Origin: an uncultured Prevotella sp.
GTDB taxonomy: Bacteria; Bacteroidota; Bacteroidia; Bacteroidales; Bacteroidaceae
Length of the DNA: 53,078 bases
Assembly (NCBI GenBank): GCA_900322175.1
Contig: ONYZ01000020.1
Span: 1-53,078 of the forward strand
Reading direction: 5' to 3'
The stretch's first letter is position 1. The number at the start of each line of letters is the position of its first letter. Positions 25,392 through 34,953 of this stretch are shown here, in pieces. Both the position numbers and the translations under genes were made by a program. Below the pieces are notes generated by a model. It saw only the letters and a list, made by a program, of their open reading frames with translations, searched no databases and had not been told where the DNA came from.

Positions 25392-28300
25392 TTAATTGAA
25401 GAAATACTTGATACCAATAGAAGCATACCAGCACTGACCAAGTGTATTGTAAGAATTCCACTTAGAAGTATTGCCGTTGATGGTCTTTGGTGTTGAGAAG
25501 GTTGCATATCCATCAGCATCTACACCTTCGTACTTCAAGATACGTGAGTACTGGACACCATTGTTTGGTGCTGTACTGTAATCCAGATTAGCAATCTTTG
25601 CTACACCCCACTCGCTATTGAAGAAATTCAGAACATTCTTCATATCGAAGCTCAACTGCAGCATATGCTTAGTCTGACCTACGTTAACCTTGAAATCATG
25701 TTTGTAGCTAAAGTCTACACGATGTACCCATGGAGAATATACACTGTAAGCATCAGCATATTTACCTTGGTGACCGCTCAGATAATCATCGCTATGTACA
25801 AAGTCCATGAAGCGGGTCTTGTCGTCCTCGCTTACGAAACGGAACTGATTGCTCTGAACCTCAGCATCGGTTGGAATATAAACTACATCATACTGATAGC
25901 CATCACCATTCATATCGTTACTTACAAGGTATGAAGTATTATAACCTCCACGCCAAGTCTCATAAATGAATGAGTAGTGGTTGCCACTCTTGTCGTGAAT
26001 AGTTGCACTGGCAACAAAACGATCAGGAGTTACATACTGTGAGTTATGCAGTGCAACATTGTTTGGACCCTGATTACAAGGAATATAAGTGAATGCTGAA
26101 GATGCATCAGAACCTGGCATACCTGTTACTTCCTTATTAACTGTATGTGTATAAGAAGCCATCAAGCTAACCCAATCAGCAGGCTGTGCATTCAGCATAG
26201 CATTGAATGACCATCCGTAACCCTTGCTAGTGTTATCAAGAACAAACGCATTAGGCATCGACTTGGTTTTACCATCAACTTCATAAGTATACTTAAAGTC
26301 CTGATAAAGAGCGCGATTGTCTGCTCCATTTAGACGGGCGAATCCACCCACGTCCTTAATGCTCCAGTCTGAAATACATACCGCATTGACAGTTTTATTG
26401 AAGATACCCTCAATAGTAGCTGTGAATGGGAAGCTTACAGGAATCTGGTAGTCAATTGCCAAAGATGTCTTCCATACCTGTGGCATCTTGAAATCAGGAT
26501 TAACAGCGTTAATAGAAGAACCTGCAACGCCCTTATCTGGAGAAATAGTCTCAGGACCAAGACCCTTAGCGATAACATAGTCACGGAGAGTATTACCAGT
26601 CATGATATTGCCAGCAAACTGTGACATATCAACTTTCATACCGCTATTCTTACCATCACCATTCCAAATACCCTTATACTGTACCATATTAGAGTTTGTA
26701 GGCATATTGGTAAAGAATACGAGAGGCAGACGACCAGAGAACAGACCAGAACCACCACGTACCTTCAGGCTCTTATCACCAAATACATCCCATGTAAAAC
26801 CAATACGTGGAGAGAAAGTCAACTTAGACGAAGGCCATGCTCCTGTATCAATATGACGACCATTATAATCAAGATCATAGATAGCCTGATTAGTCATCAA
26901 GTCTTTATTGTTAAAGAACAAGCCATCGACACGTAATCCGTATGTAAGCTTGAAATTGTCAAGGATGTTCCAGTCATCCTGTGCATATACACCAATTTTA
27001 TTGAACTGTACACGTGCAGCAGGATCCTCCTTACCATCGTAACCATAAGTAAGCGCTACTACCTCTGGATCACTATTAAAGAGAAGCTCTGGGTTTAGAA
27101 CACCATTCTGCCACATATCATCTGTAGCATTGAAACGATAGTAGCCAGTTCCATTACGCATATACATATTGTCAGCCATCTGATACTCATAGCTTGCACC
27201 AGCGGTGAACTTATGTGCGCCCATGTAATAGGTCACATCATCCTTAATGTTCCAAATAGTATTGTGAACAGCGTTATTCCAAGTAAACAGTTCATAACCT
27301 AAAGCCATGTAGTTATTTCCATCATAAGTAATATCAATAAATGGGAATGGAGATGAATTAGAATCACGAATATCGTCCAACTTAGAATATGTAGCAAGCA
27401 ACTGATTAGAAAGATTATCAGTAAAACGGCTATTCAAATCGAAAGTAAATGAATGAACGATATTATCCATTGCATACATTGAGTTGGCGAATGACATAGA
27501 TGACTTTGACATACGAGCATCAGCCATACGCGAACCACCATCCATAGAAGAAGCATTAGGAGAACTCCAGTTTCTATTCTTAGTGTAATTGTAGCGAAGA
27601 GCTAAATGATGCCTGTCTGTAATATTCCAGTCCAAACGAGCCAAAATCTTGTAATTACTCTTATCTGCGGGGAAACTAGTGTAACTACCTGTATCATAAC
27701 CATACTTGCGGGCAACATAGTCAGAAACAGCCTGAAGATCAGCCTTTGTTGTACGAGAAACATAATTGTCTGGATCTGCAGGATGCTCGTCATCTGATCC
27801 CTGCCAACGGTTTACGACGCTAGGAATCTTAACCATTTCACCATTAGCAAAGAAGAACAACTTGTTCTTGATGATTGGGCCACCCAGAGTGAAACCATAG
27901 GTTGTGGTACGATCCTTTTCACGTGAGCCACTAAGCTGGTTGCTACCAATAGCATCACCACGCATATTCTCATTCTGATGATAGATATATGCAGTACCCT
28001 TGAAGGTGTTTGTACCAGACTTGGTAATAGCGTTTACACCACCACCGATGAAGTTGGTCTGACGGACATCGTAAGGAGAGATAACAACCTGCAACTCCTC
28101 GATAGCATCGATAGAGATTGGGTTACCACCACCAGGAAGACCTGAACTCAAACCGAAGTTGTTGTTGAAGTTAGCTCCATCAACGGTGAAGTTAGCATTA
28201 CGACCATCGCTACCAGCGAAGCTCATACCATTACCTCCATAAGGAGACAGACGAGTAAAGTCTGTAATGCTACGAGACACTGTAGGCATGTTCGTAATCT

Positions 28301-28730
28301 GTGCATTGTTGATGTTAGTAGCAGCACCCGTCTTTTCAGCGGCAAACTTCGAAGCCTTACCACTTACGATAACCTCAGCAAGCTCAGTAGCGTCCTCTGA
28401 CAGGAATACATTAAGGTTGTAAGTTTCAGCCAGCTGGAGAGTTACTCCCTTGACGGTCTTAGGCTGGAAACCGATGTAAGAGATGGTCACATTGTAAGGA
28501 CCACCAGTACGCATACCATTGATCGAGAAACGACCTGTGGTATTAGTCACTGCTGTGTAACGAGTACCAGAAGGCTCGTGTACAGCCACAACTGTAGCAC
28601 CAATGACTTCCTCTCCATTCGCATTGTCGAGGGTCACCTTTCCAGCCATACTTGAAGTTGTGATTTGTGCCAACAATGTTAACGAGAACGTCAACATCAA
28701 AGCAACCAGAAAGAGCAATCTTTTCTGCAT
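25392..28730 (-). CDS. Oar-like TonB-dependent outer-membrane receptor
   Basis: A 1112-residue outer-membrane protein. The signal peptide (MQKRLLFLVALMLTFSLTLLAQ) precedes a carboxypeptidase-regulatory-like domain (about 25-115, GEEVIGATVVAVHEPSG) and a plug with AEVIVSGKAS, DGANFNNNFG and GGGVNAITKSGTN. A beta-barrel follows, ending WYASIGIKYFFN with a C-terminal aromatic. It shares its whole architecture and many motifs (SPYDVRQTNF, PGGGNPISIDAI) with the receptor at 18544, which suggests an old duplication within the locus. A -7 promoter box lies upstream. The lipoprotein gene follows after 24 nt and is very likely cotranscribed. The substrate is unknown; the neighbouring secreted nuclease suggests nucleic-acid fragments. 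Confidence 0.9.
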   Translation of the reverse strand: MQKRLLFLVALMLTFSLTLLAQITTSSMAGKVTLDNANGEEVIGATVVAVHEPSGTRYTAVTNTTGRFSINGMRTGGPYNVTISYIGFQPKTVKGVTLQLAETYNLNVFLSEDATELAEVIVSGKASKFAAEKTGAATNINNAQITNMPTVSRSITDFTRLSPYGGNGMSFAGSDGRNANFTVDGANFNNNFGLSSGLPGGGNPISIDAIEELQVVISPYDVRQTNFIGGGVNAITKSGTNTFKGTAYIYHQNENMRGDAIGSNQLSGSREKDRTTTYGFTLGGPIIKNKLFFFANGEMVKIPSVVNRWQGSDDEHPADPDNYVSRTTKADLQAVSDYVARKYGYDTGSYTSFPADKSNYKILARLDWNITDRHHLALRYNYTKNRNWSSPNASSMDGGSRMADARMSKSSMSFANSMYAMDNIVHSFTFDLNSRFTDNLSNQLLATYSKLDDIRDSNSSPFPFIDITYDGNNYMALGYELFTWNNAVHNTIWNIKDDVTYYMGAHKFTAGASYEYQMADNMYMRNGTGYYRFNATDDMWQNGVLNPELLFNSDPEVVALTYGYDGKEDPAARVQFNKIGVYAQDDWNILDNFKLTYGLRVDGLFFNNKDLMTNQAIYDLDYNGRHIDTGAWPSSKLTFSPRIGFTWDVFGDKSLKVRGGSGLFSGRLPLVFFTNMPTNSNMVQYKGIWNGDGKNSGMKVDMSQFAGNIMTGNTLRDYVIAKGLGPETISPDKGVAGSSINAVNPDFKMPQVWKTSLAIDYQIPVSFPFTATIEGIFNKTVNAVCISDWSIKDVGGFARLNGADNRALYQDFKYTYEVDGKTKSMPNAFVLDNTSKGYGWSFNAMLNAQPADWVSLMASYTHTVNKEVTGMPGSDASSAFTYIPCNQGPNNVALHNSQYVTPDRFVASATIHDKSGNHYSFIYETWRGGYNTSYLVSNDMNGDGYQYDVVYIPTDAEVQSNQFRFVSEDDKTRFMDFVHSDDYLSGHQGKYADAYSVYSPWVHRVDFSYKHDFKVNVGQTKHMLQLSFDMKNVLNFFNSEWGVAKIANLDYSTAPNNGVQYSRILKYEGVDADGYATFSTPKTINGNTSKWNSYNTLGQCWYASIGIKYFFN

Positions 28731-28793
28731 AAACTTTTTACTGTTTTAATTAAATAATTAGCGGATAAAAATCCGGATGATTTAAATTTCGCT

Positions 28794-28802
28794 GCAAAGT
28801 TA
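28794..28802 (-). promoter_or_regulatory. promoter -7 box TAACTTTGC for the receptor-lipoprotein(-nuclease) transcript
   Basis: Minus-strand TAnnTTTGc match about 63 nt before the ATG at 28730. Confidence 0.6.
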
Positions 28803-28872
28803 GGAAAATTTTCGGATTTAATGTTATAAATCGGCAACTTTTTTTAAAATTGCTAAAAATAGTTGCGCGAGA

Positions 28873-30042
28873 TTATTCTCCGTCGTCAATATCCTCAAAT
28901 TCAAAATCTTCCAAATCTTCGATTTCTTCCTCGTCAATATACTCAATATCCTCGTCTTCGCCCTCATCAGCAAGTTCTTGAGCAAATACGCTCATATCCT
29001 TGTCGCGATGCACCAAAGAGTCCTCGGATGTGATGGCATTAAGCTTATTACTTTCAGAATTGAGCTCGCTCCACAGCACGTCTTTGAGTTCATCAAGTCC
29101 AAAACCTGTTACAGCTGAGATAAACACTACAGGAAGATCGCTAGGCAGAGTCTCCTTAAGCATCTCGATAAGTTCCTCGTCCAGGAGGTCGCACTTGGTC
29201 ACTGCCAGCACACGATGCTTATCCAGCATCTCAGGGTTGAACTGCTGAAGTTCGTTGAGCAAAATTTCGTACTCTCGCTTAATATCATCGGTATCACCAG
29301 GCACCATAAAGAGCAACAGCGAGTTTCGCTCTATATGACGTAAGAACCTGAGTCCCAGGCCTTTACCTTCAGAAGCGCCCTCAATGATTCCTGGGATATC
29401 GGCCATAACGAATGACTTGTTATCGCGATAGCCCACAATGCCAAGCGAGGGTTCCATAGTGGTAAAGGGGTAATTTGCTATCTTAGGCTTGGCATTTGAC
29501 AGCGATGAGACAAGGGTAGACTTTCCTGCATTAGGAAAGCCCACCAAGCCTACATCAGCTAATAATTTCAGTTCAAGAATGATGGTCATCTCCTGCATAG
29601 GCTCTCCTGGCTGTGCATAGCGAGGAGCCTGATTGGTAGATGTACGGAACTGGAAATTGCCCAGTCCGCCACGTCCGCCCTTAAGCAGCATAACTTCCTG
29701 ACCATCGTATGTAACATCGCAGACATACTTACCTGTTTCGGCATTATATACCACTGTACCACATGGCACATCGATATACACATCCTTACCATCGGTACCA
29801 TGACACTTGTCGCGGCCACCATTACCTCCGTGTTCGGCGAAGATATGGCGCTCGTACTTCAAGTGGAGCAGAGTCCAGTAGTTATGGTTTCCACGTAGAA
29901 TGATGCTTCCACCCTTTCCACCATCACCACCGTCAGGACCTCCGTTGGGATTATACTTTACATGGCGCAAGTGCATACTGCCCTTACCTCCCTTACCAGA
30001 GCGGCAGTAAATCTTAACGTAGTCTACGAAATTACTCTCCAT
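28873..30042 (-). CDS. obgE: Obg family GTPase
   Basis: Ribosome-associated GTPase involved in 50S maturation and stress control. The 389-residue protein has the glycine-rich Obg fold (residues 1-158: [23 protein letters not shown]), then the G domain with GFPNAGKST (G1, about 166-174), [11 protein letters not shown] (switch I), DIPGIIEGA (G3) and VTKCD (G4). An acidic C-terminal tail ([20 protein letters not shown]) is typical of Bacteroidetes members. The start follows the adk stop directly with no gap, so it is in an hpt-adk-obg operon. Confidence 0.96.
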   Translation of the reverse strand: MESNFVDYVKIYCRSGKGGKGSMHLRHVKYNPNGGPDGGDGGKGGSIILRGNHNYWTLLHLKYERHIFAEHGGNGGRDKCHGTDGKDVYIDVPCGTVVYNAETGKYVCDVTYDGQEVMLLKGGRGGLGNFQFRTSTNQAPRYAQPGEPMQEMTIILELKLLADVGLVGFPNAGKSTLVSSLSNAKPKIANYPFTTMEPSLGIVGYRDNKSFVMADIPGIIEGASEGKGLGLRFLRHIERNSLLLFMVPGDTDDIKREYEILLNELQQFNPEMLDKHRVLAVTKCDLLDEELIEMLKETLPSDLPVVFISAVTGFGLDELKDVLWSELNSESNKLNAITSEDSLVHRDKDMSVFAQELADEGEDEDIEYIDEEEIEDLEDFEFEDIDDGE

Positions 30043-30615
30043 TTAGATATTGTCAATAACCTGGCAAATGTCTGCAAAGATGCGGTCGAGCTCGCCAAGA
30101 CCGTCGATATGATAGTGAACACCCTCACCCTTGTACCACTCGATGAGAGGCATAGTCTGAGAATGGTAAACCACGAGACGCTTCTTGATTGTCTCCTCAT
30201 TGTCGTCAGCACGTCCGCTCTGCTGTCCACGCAGGATGAGTCGCTTCATCAACTCGTCCTCAGGAACATCAAGTTCGATCATAGCAGCCACCTTATCGCC
30301 ACGCTCATCGAGCATCTTCTTAAGAGCCTCGGCCTGTGGGATGGTGCGGGGGAATCCGTCGAAGATCACACCCTTGCTGTCGCGTCCGAAACTGTCGTAA
30401 ACAGAAGCGAGAATGCTAACCATCAGGTCATCGGGAATAAGCTGTCCCTTCTCAATGAAGCTGGCAGCAGTCTTACCCAGTTCTGTACCCTTCTTGATTT
30501 CACCACGAAGCACGTCACCTGTTGAGATGTGGTTAAGTCCGTACTTCTCAATCATCTTATCACTCTGTGTTCCCTTGCCTGAGCCAGGAGCACCAAAAAT
30601 CACAATATTCTTCAT
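30043..30615 (-). CDS. adk: adenylate kinase
   Basis: Interconverts ATP + AMP and 2 ADP. At 190 residues it is the short form. The P-loop is GAPGSGKGTQ (residues 7-16), the AMP-binding region has STGDVLRGE, the catalytic block is VIFDGFPRTIPQAEAL, and the LID has RLILRGQQSGRADDNEE with no zinc cysteines, as is common in Bacteroidetes. It sits 31 nt after hpt and abuts obg. All catalytic arginines I can place are present. Confidence 0.96.
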   Translation of the reverse strand: MKNIVIFGAPGSGKGTQSDKMIEKYGLNHISTGDVLRGEIKKGTELGKTAASFIEKGQLIPDDLMVSILASVYDSFGRDSKGVIFDGFPRTIPQAEALKKMLDERGDKVAAMIELDVPEDELMKRLILRGQQSGRADDNEETIKKRLVVYHSQTMPLIEWYKGEGVHYHIDGLGELDRIFADICQVIDNI

Positions 30616-30646
30616 TATCCCGATGATTTTAGTTTAATTTAAGTAT

Positions 30647-31183
30647 TTAATCTATTATTGTATATACATCTTTAAGTCCACGACCCTGCTGATCGTAATC
30701 AAGACCATAGCCCAGAATAAAATCATCTGGAATGCTGAATGCCACATATTCTGGATTAATATCCTCCTTCAGTTTGCTTGGTTTGAAGAAAAGGGTGCAG
30801 ATATGGATAGATTCAGGATTACGTGTACCAAGTGATTCTATCATCTGCTTCATGGTGAGTCCGCTCTCTACAATATCCTCAACAATAATCACTGTACGAT
30901 TAGTCAGATCCTCATTGATACCGAACACCTCCTTGATTTTTCCTGTAGAGGTAGTGCCCTGATATGAGGCAAGCTTTACGAACGAGATCTCACAAGGAAT
31001 CGTTATCTCACGCATCAAGTCGGCAGCAAACATAAAAGCGCCATTAAGCACACCCAACAACAGAGGATTCTTGCCCTCCATGTCCTTACTTATCTGCTGT
31101 GCAACTGCCTTTACATGTTCCTTAATCTCCGCCTCTGTAATGGAGATCTTGAACGACTTATCCTTAATCTTAACAATACCCAT
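30647..31183 (-). CDS. hpt: hypoxanthine phosphoribosyltransferase
   Basis: Purine salvage enzyme making IMP (and GMP) from the base and PRPP. It has 178 residues. The PRPP-binding motif is VIIVEDIVESGLTM (about 95-108), and the flexible-loop region has VKLASYQGTTSTGKI. The C-terminal block FILGYGLDYDQQGRGLKDVY is a clear HPRT ending. A -7 box lies 25 nt upstream. It leads the hpt-adk-obg operon, linking purine salvage with adenylate balance. Confidence 0.95.
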   Translation of the reverse strand: MGIVKIKDKSFKISITEAEIKEHVKAVAQQISKDMEGKNPLLLGVLNGAFMFAADLMREITIPCEISFVKLASYQGTTSTGKIKEVFGINEDLTNRTVIIVEDIVESGLTMKQMIESLGTRNPESIHICTLFFKPSKLKEDINPEYVAFSIPDDFILGYGLDYDQQGRGLKDVYTIID

Positions 31184-31207
31184 ATGCTGAAAGAATTAAA
31201 AATTTGT

Positions 31208-31216
31208 GCAAAATTA
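31208..31216 (-). promoter_or_regulatory. promoter -7 box TAATTTTGC for hpt-adk-obg
   Basis: Minus-strand TAnnTTTGc match 25 nt before the hpt ATG. Confidence 0.6.
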
Positions 31217-31259
31217 CAAAAATTCTGCCAAACTCCGTCATTCATTAGCAATTTTTTCG

Positions 31260-31268
31260 TATTTTTGC
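31260..31268 (+). promoter_or_regulatory. promoter -7 box TATTTTTGC for the NAD(P)HX repair gene
   Basis: TAnnTTTGc match 7 nt before the ATG at 31275. It lies downstream of the in-frame ATG at 31206 and so excludes that start. Confidence 0.6.
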
Positions 31269-31274
31269 ACCATT

Positions 31275-32786
31275 ATGAAGATATTTACTAGCGCACAGGT
31301 CCATGAATTGGACAAATACACGATAGAGAATGAGCCCATTAAGTCCATCGACCTAATGGAGCGTGCTGCTAAAGCATTGACTCAAGCCATCACCGATAAT
31401 TGGGATAGTAATACTCCTGTGATCATATTTGCCGGTCCAGGTAATAATGGCGGAGATGCTTTGGCTGTGGGCAGAATGCTTATCGACAAGAACTACGATG
31501 TATCGGCATACCTTTTTAATATATCCGACCATCTGTCAGAAGACTGTCTGGCAAACAAGAAGCGCCTCATCGAGAAGCGTTCAAAGGCTTTGATTGAGGT
31601 TACTCAGGAGTTTGAACCACCACAGTTGGCAGAGGGGATGCTGATAATCGACGGACTATTTGGCTCAGGACTAAACAAGCCTCTTGCCGGAGGATTTGCA
31701 TCACTCGTGAAATATATCAATGCATCGCATGCCGAAGTAGTAAGTATCGACGTTCCTTCAGGACTGATGACGGAGGACAACACATACAACGTAAGGGCAA
31801 ACATCATCCGTGCTAATATGACGCTGACCCTACAGTTGCCTAAGTTGTCATTCCTCTTCGCCGAGAATCAGCAGTTCATCGGACAACTTAAGGTTCTTGA
31901 TATATGTCTGAGCAAACAGGGTATCGAAAAGATAGATGCAAACTACACATTGCTAGAAGATAACGATATACGCCCTCGCCTACTTAAGCGCGATCCATTT
32001 GCTCACAAAGGCAAAATGGGTAACGCTCTGATTATTGCTGGATGCTATGGTATGTGTGGAGCATCTGTTCTGGCTACCAAAGCCTGTCTGAGAGTAGGAG
32101 CAGGAAAGGTTACTACCCATACACCTAAGCGTAATAGCGCCATACTGCAGATTAGTGTACCCGAGGCTATCATCCAGTTCGACAAGGAGGAGACAACCTT
32201 CTCTGAAGCAGTGGACACGGAGGATTTCAACGCTTTGGGCATTGGTCCAGGACTGGGAACTAGCGAACAGACAGCTATTGCCATCATTGCACAGTTGCGA
32301 CGCACTCAGTGCCCTATCGTGGTTGATGCCGATGCGATAAATGTTCTGTCCAATCATCGTGCATGGTTACAGCAATTGCCCAAGGGTATAATTATGACAC
32401 CCCACCCTAAGGAGTTCGACCGCTTGGAAGGTCCATCTAGCGATAGTTTCGAGCGATTGATGAAAGCTCGTGATTTAGCTGAGCGCTTACAGGCATACGT
32501 TCTGCTTAAGGGACATCACACATCACTGTGCTTGCCTGACGGGCATATCATCTTCAACTCTACGGGCAATGCCGGTATGGCTACAGCTGGTAGCGGCGAT
32601 GTGCTTACAGGCATCATAACAGGATTGCTGGCTCGTGGATATAATCAGGAGAACGCTTGTATCGTGGGAATGTATCTACACGGTCTGGCTGGCGACATAG
32701 CTGCCAGCGAACTGGGCGAAGAAAGTGTTATAGCCAGCGATCTGATAAAAAATCTGCCTTACGCATTTAAACGTCTTTACGAATGA
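31275..32786 (+). CDS. nnr: bifunctional NAD(P)HX epimerase / ADP-dependent dehydratase
   Basis: Repairs hydrated NADH/NADPH. The 503-residue fusion has an N-terminal YjeF_N epimerase domain (about 1-215: LMERAAKA, FAGPGNNGGDALAVGR, IIDGLFGSGL, VSIDVPSGL) and a C-terminal ribokinase-like dehydratase domain (about 225-500: HKGKMGNALIIAGCYGMCGA, LGIGPGLGT, VVDADA, TPHPKEF, and the catalytic NAGMATAGSGDVLTGII). The start at 31275 is set by the promoter box just upstream. The stop overlaps the DUF4831 start by ATGA, so the two are coupled. Confidence 0.94.
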   Translation: MKIFTSAQVHELDKYTIENEPIKSIDLMERAAKALTQAITDNWDSNTPVIIFAGPGNNGGDALAVGRMLIDKNYDVSAYLFNISDHLSEDCLANKKRLIEKRSKALIEVTQEFEPPQLAEGMLIIDGLFGSGLNKPLAGGFASLVKYINASHAEVVSIDVPSGLMTEDNTYNVRANIIRANMTLTLQLPKLSFLFAENQQFIGQLKVLDICLSKQGIEKIDANYTLLEDNDIRPRLLKRDPFAHKGKMGNALIIAGCYGMCGASVLATKACLRVGAGKVTTHTPKRNSAILQISVPEAIIQFDKEETTFSEAVDTEDFNALGIGPGLGTSEQTAIAIIAQLRRTQCPIVVDADAINVLSNHRAWLQQLPKGIIMTPHPKEFDRLEGPSSDSFERLMKARDLAERLQAYVLLKGHHTSLCLPDGHIIFNSTGNAGMATAGSGDVLTGIITGLLARGYNQENACIVGMYLHGLAGDIAASELGEESVIASDLIKNLPYAFKRLYE

Positions 32787-33877
32787 GAAGATTTTCAACT
32801 CTTATTATAGCCTTAATATTAGGCACAACCTGCTCGCTGGCTCAAACTGTTATCAGTCAGTATAAGCCAGGAGTAACCAGCGAGGGAGCAGTTTACTATC
32901 TCCCCAAGACTGCTATAAGCATTACTCTGCAGATAGAGAAGACCACCTATACCCCAGGAGAGTTTTGCAAGTATTCAGAGAAATACCTTAGAATAAAGGA
33001 TGTACCATCAGTAGCATATACAAGGTATCGACTGATATCTGTCCGCCAGGATCCATTTGCCGTAGCCGACACATCAAAGTGCTTTGCAGTAAAATACGAC
33101 TCGAGGACCTCTGCATGCAATGTAAGACTATCTGACGATGGAATTTTATTGGCTATCAACGAGGACATCAAGCCACAGGTATTAGCCAAGCTACAGCCTG
33201 CGCCAAGAGCAGCAAAGACAGCTATCAATCCACACAAGTATATGAGTGAGGAGATTCTCTCTGCTGGCAGCATATCTAAGATGGCAGAACTTACTGCCCA
33301 GGAGATTTATGAGATACGTGAGAGTCGTGGAATGCTGGCTAAGGGGCAAGCCGAATTTATGCCTAAAGATGGTGTACAACTTAGACTTATGCTTCAGGAG
33401 TTGGCCACTCAAGACCAGGCTCTTACAAGTTTGTTCACAGGTGTAACATTGAGAGACACCACCACTCACACATTTACATACATAGCCGACAAGCCAGTAA
33501 AGCGTGATGTCTTGTTCCGTTTCTCATCCGATTTCGGACTTGTTGACAGCGACGACCTTTCAGGTACACCTTATTATATATATATAGAGGACCTGAAAAC
33601 GGTAGCAACACCTGCACCTGCCGAGCCAAAGAAAGGATTAAAGCTATTATTTAACCAACAACTTTCGGGCATCTACGTAAATATCCCTGGCAGGATGCGA
33701 TCTACAATCGCTGACGCCAAGGAAAAGATTGTAGCAAACGAGTTCCCTGCCGGACAGTTCGGAAATGTAGAATTGCTAAGCGGAGCGTTGTTCAACAAGA
33801 AATATACCACGCACCTACAACTCCACCCACTTACAGGAGCAGTATACAAGCTCGAAGCTGAACAACCCAAGAAATAA
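32783..33877 (+). CDS. DUF4831 family exported protein
   Basis: A 364-residue exported protein with the signal peptide MRRFSTLIIALILGTTCSLA. The body matches the Bacteroidetes DUF4831 pattern as I know it: YKPGVTSEGAVYYLPKTAIS near the N terminus, EEILSAGSISKMAELTAQEI in the middle with IYEIRESR, and a C-terminal GIYVNIPGRMR. The role is unknown. It overlaps the NAD(P)HX repair gene by 4 nt, the usual sign of an operon, although the two would act in different compartments. It converges with the M28 gene, with only 2 nt between the stop codons. Confidence 0.85.
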   Translation: MRRFSTLIIALILGTTCSLAQTVISQYKPGVTSEGAVYYLPKTAISITLQIEKTTYTPGEFCKYSEKYLRIKDVPSVAYTRYRLISVRQDPFAVADTSKCFAVKYDSRTSACNVRLSDDGILLAINEDIKPQVLAKLQPAPRAAKTAINPHKYMSEEILSAGSISKMAELTAQEIYEIRESRGMLAKGQAEFMPKDGVQLRLMLQELATQDQALTSLFTGVTLRDTTTHTFTYIADKPVKRDVLFRFSSDFGLVDSDDLSGTPYYIYIEDLKTVATPAPAEPKKGLKLLFNQQLSGIYVNIPGRMRSTIADAKEKIVANEFPAGQFGNVELLSGALFNKKYTTHLQLHPLTGAVYKLEAEQPKK

Positions 33878-33879
33878 GA

Positions 33880-34920
33880 TTACTTCTCAGAGAAGATCAC
33901 CTGGATAAGAGTCTGCCCTACTGCTTGTAGGGTATTCTTATCTATGTGTGCCATATCGTCGTTGACGGTATGCCAAGTTGGTCCGAAACCACTCTGTTCG
34001 CAACTAGGATAATAAGGGATGATGTCGATAGTAGGAATCTTGGCCTTTGTATTCACAGGCAGATGGTCGTCGGTAATACCAGGACCAAGCTGGTTGGGGA
34101 ACATGCTTCCATAGCCCACCACCTGAGCAGCACGCCATACCTTATCAACAACACTGCTGGCATACTGTACGGACTTAGACTCCTTATAGAACTGTGCCCC
34201 CTGACCTCCTACCATATCAAGCAGTATTCCAAAACGGGCATTATATCCCTTCTTATGCAGATTGGCCGACCAATACTGGGCACCAAGAGCCCATGAATTG
34301 CCATCTTCGCTAGCATCGCTCCACTGGGGAATGCCCCAGTCTTCTGCATCGAAACAGATAAAATCGACACCAAGTTTCAGAGTGTCTGCCGATAGCAACC
34401 TGGCTATTTCGAGCATCACACCAACACCTGATGCGCCATCGTTAGCAGCCATCACAGGAGTCTTCCAATTTGCCTCTTCTGGATCATTATCAGCCCAAGG
34501 ACGACTATCCCAATGAGCACAGAGCAATATGCGGTCTGCCAGGTCGGAACGATAGCTTGCTATGATATTTGTGCTGTTAAGCGATGTACCATCATAACCT
34601 TTAAGCACAGCTTTCTGCGAGACAACTTCCATTCCAAAGCCCTTGAACTTACTAACTATCCACTGCTCACAATCATCATGAGCCTTGCTGTTCATGGTTC
34701 TAGGACCAAAATCACACTGATTCTGGCAATACTGATAAGCACTATCAGCACAGAACACAGGACCAACAGGTTGCAACGAAGCCGACTCTCCTGTAGTCTG
34801 CTTACGCAGATTTCCACAAGATAGCAAGAGGAAAGTGGAAAGAGGAAAGAGGAAGGAGATAACTCCTACCCGCAAAAAATTCATCACAAAAGCTTTATTA
34901 TCTATTTTCATATTTTTCAT
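33880..34920 (-). CDS. M28-family glutaminyl-peptide cyclotransferase-like lipoprotein
   Basis: An envelope metalloenzyme of the M28/glutaminyl cyclase family. In the related oral bacterium Porphyromonas such enzymes cyclise N-terminal Gln of exported proteins. Metal-site blocks are visible: LLCAHWDSRPWAD, AANDGASGVGVML (zinc Asp), FICFDAEDWG (Glu) and FGPTWHTVNDDM (His). The lipobox LLSC lies at about residue 35, so a later start (Met 13, nt 34884) would give a normal 22-residue signal peptide and is plausible. The leader region includes A/G-rich repeat-like DNA. It converges with DUF4831, and the C26/M19 fusion gene lies 33 nt upstream on the same strand. Confidence 0.85.
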   Translation of the reverse strand: MKNMKIDNKAFVMNFLRVGVISFLFPLSTFLLLSCGNLRKQTTGESASLQPVGPVFCADSAYQYCQNQCDFGPRTMNSKAHDDCEQWIVSKFKGFGMEVVSQKAVLKGYDGTSLNSTNIIASYRSDLADRILLCAHWDSRPWADNDPEEANWKTPVMAANDGASGVGVMLEIARLLSADTLKLGVDFICFDAEDWGIPQWSDASEDGNSWALGAQYWSANLHKKGYNARFGILLDMVGGQGAQFYKESKSVQYASSVVDKVWRAAQVVGYGSMFPNQLGPGITDDHLPVNTKAKIPTIDIIPYYPSCEQSGFGPTWHTVNDDMAHIDKNTLQAVGQTLIQVIFSEK

Positions 34921-34953
34921 ATTTACATTTCACATTTCACTTACCTCTTTCCA

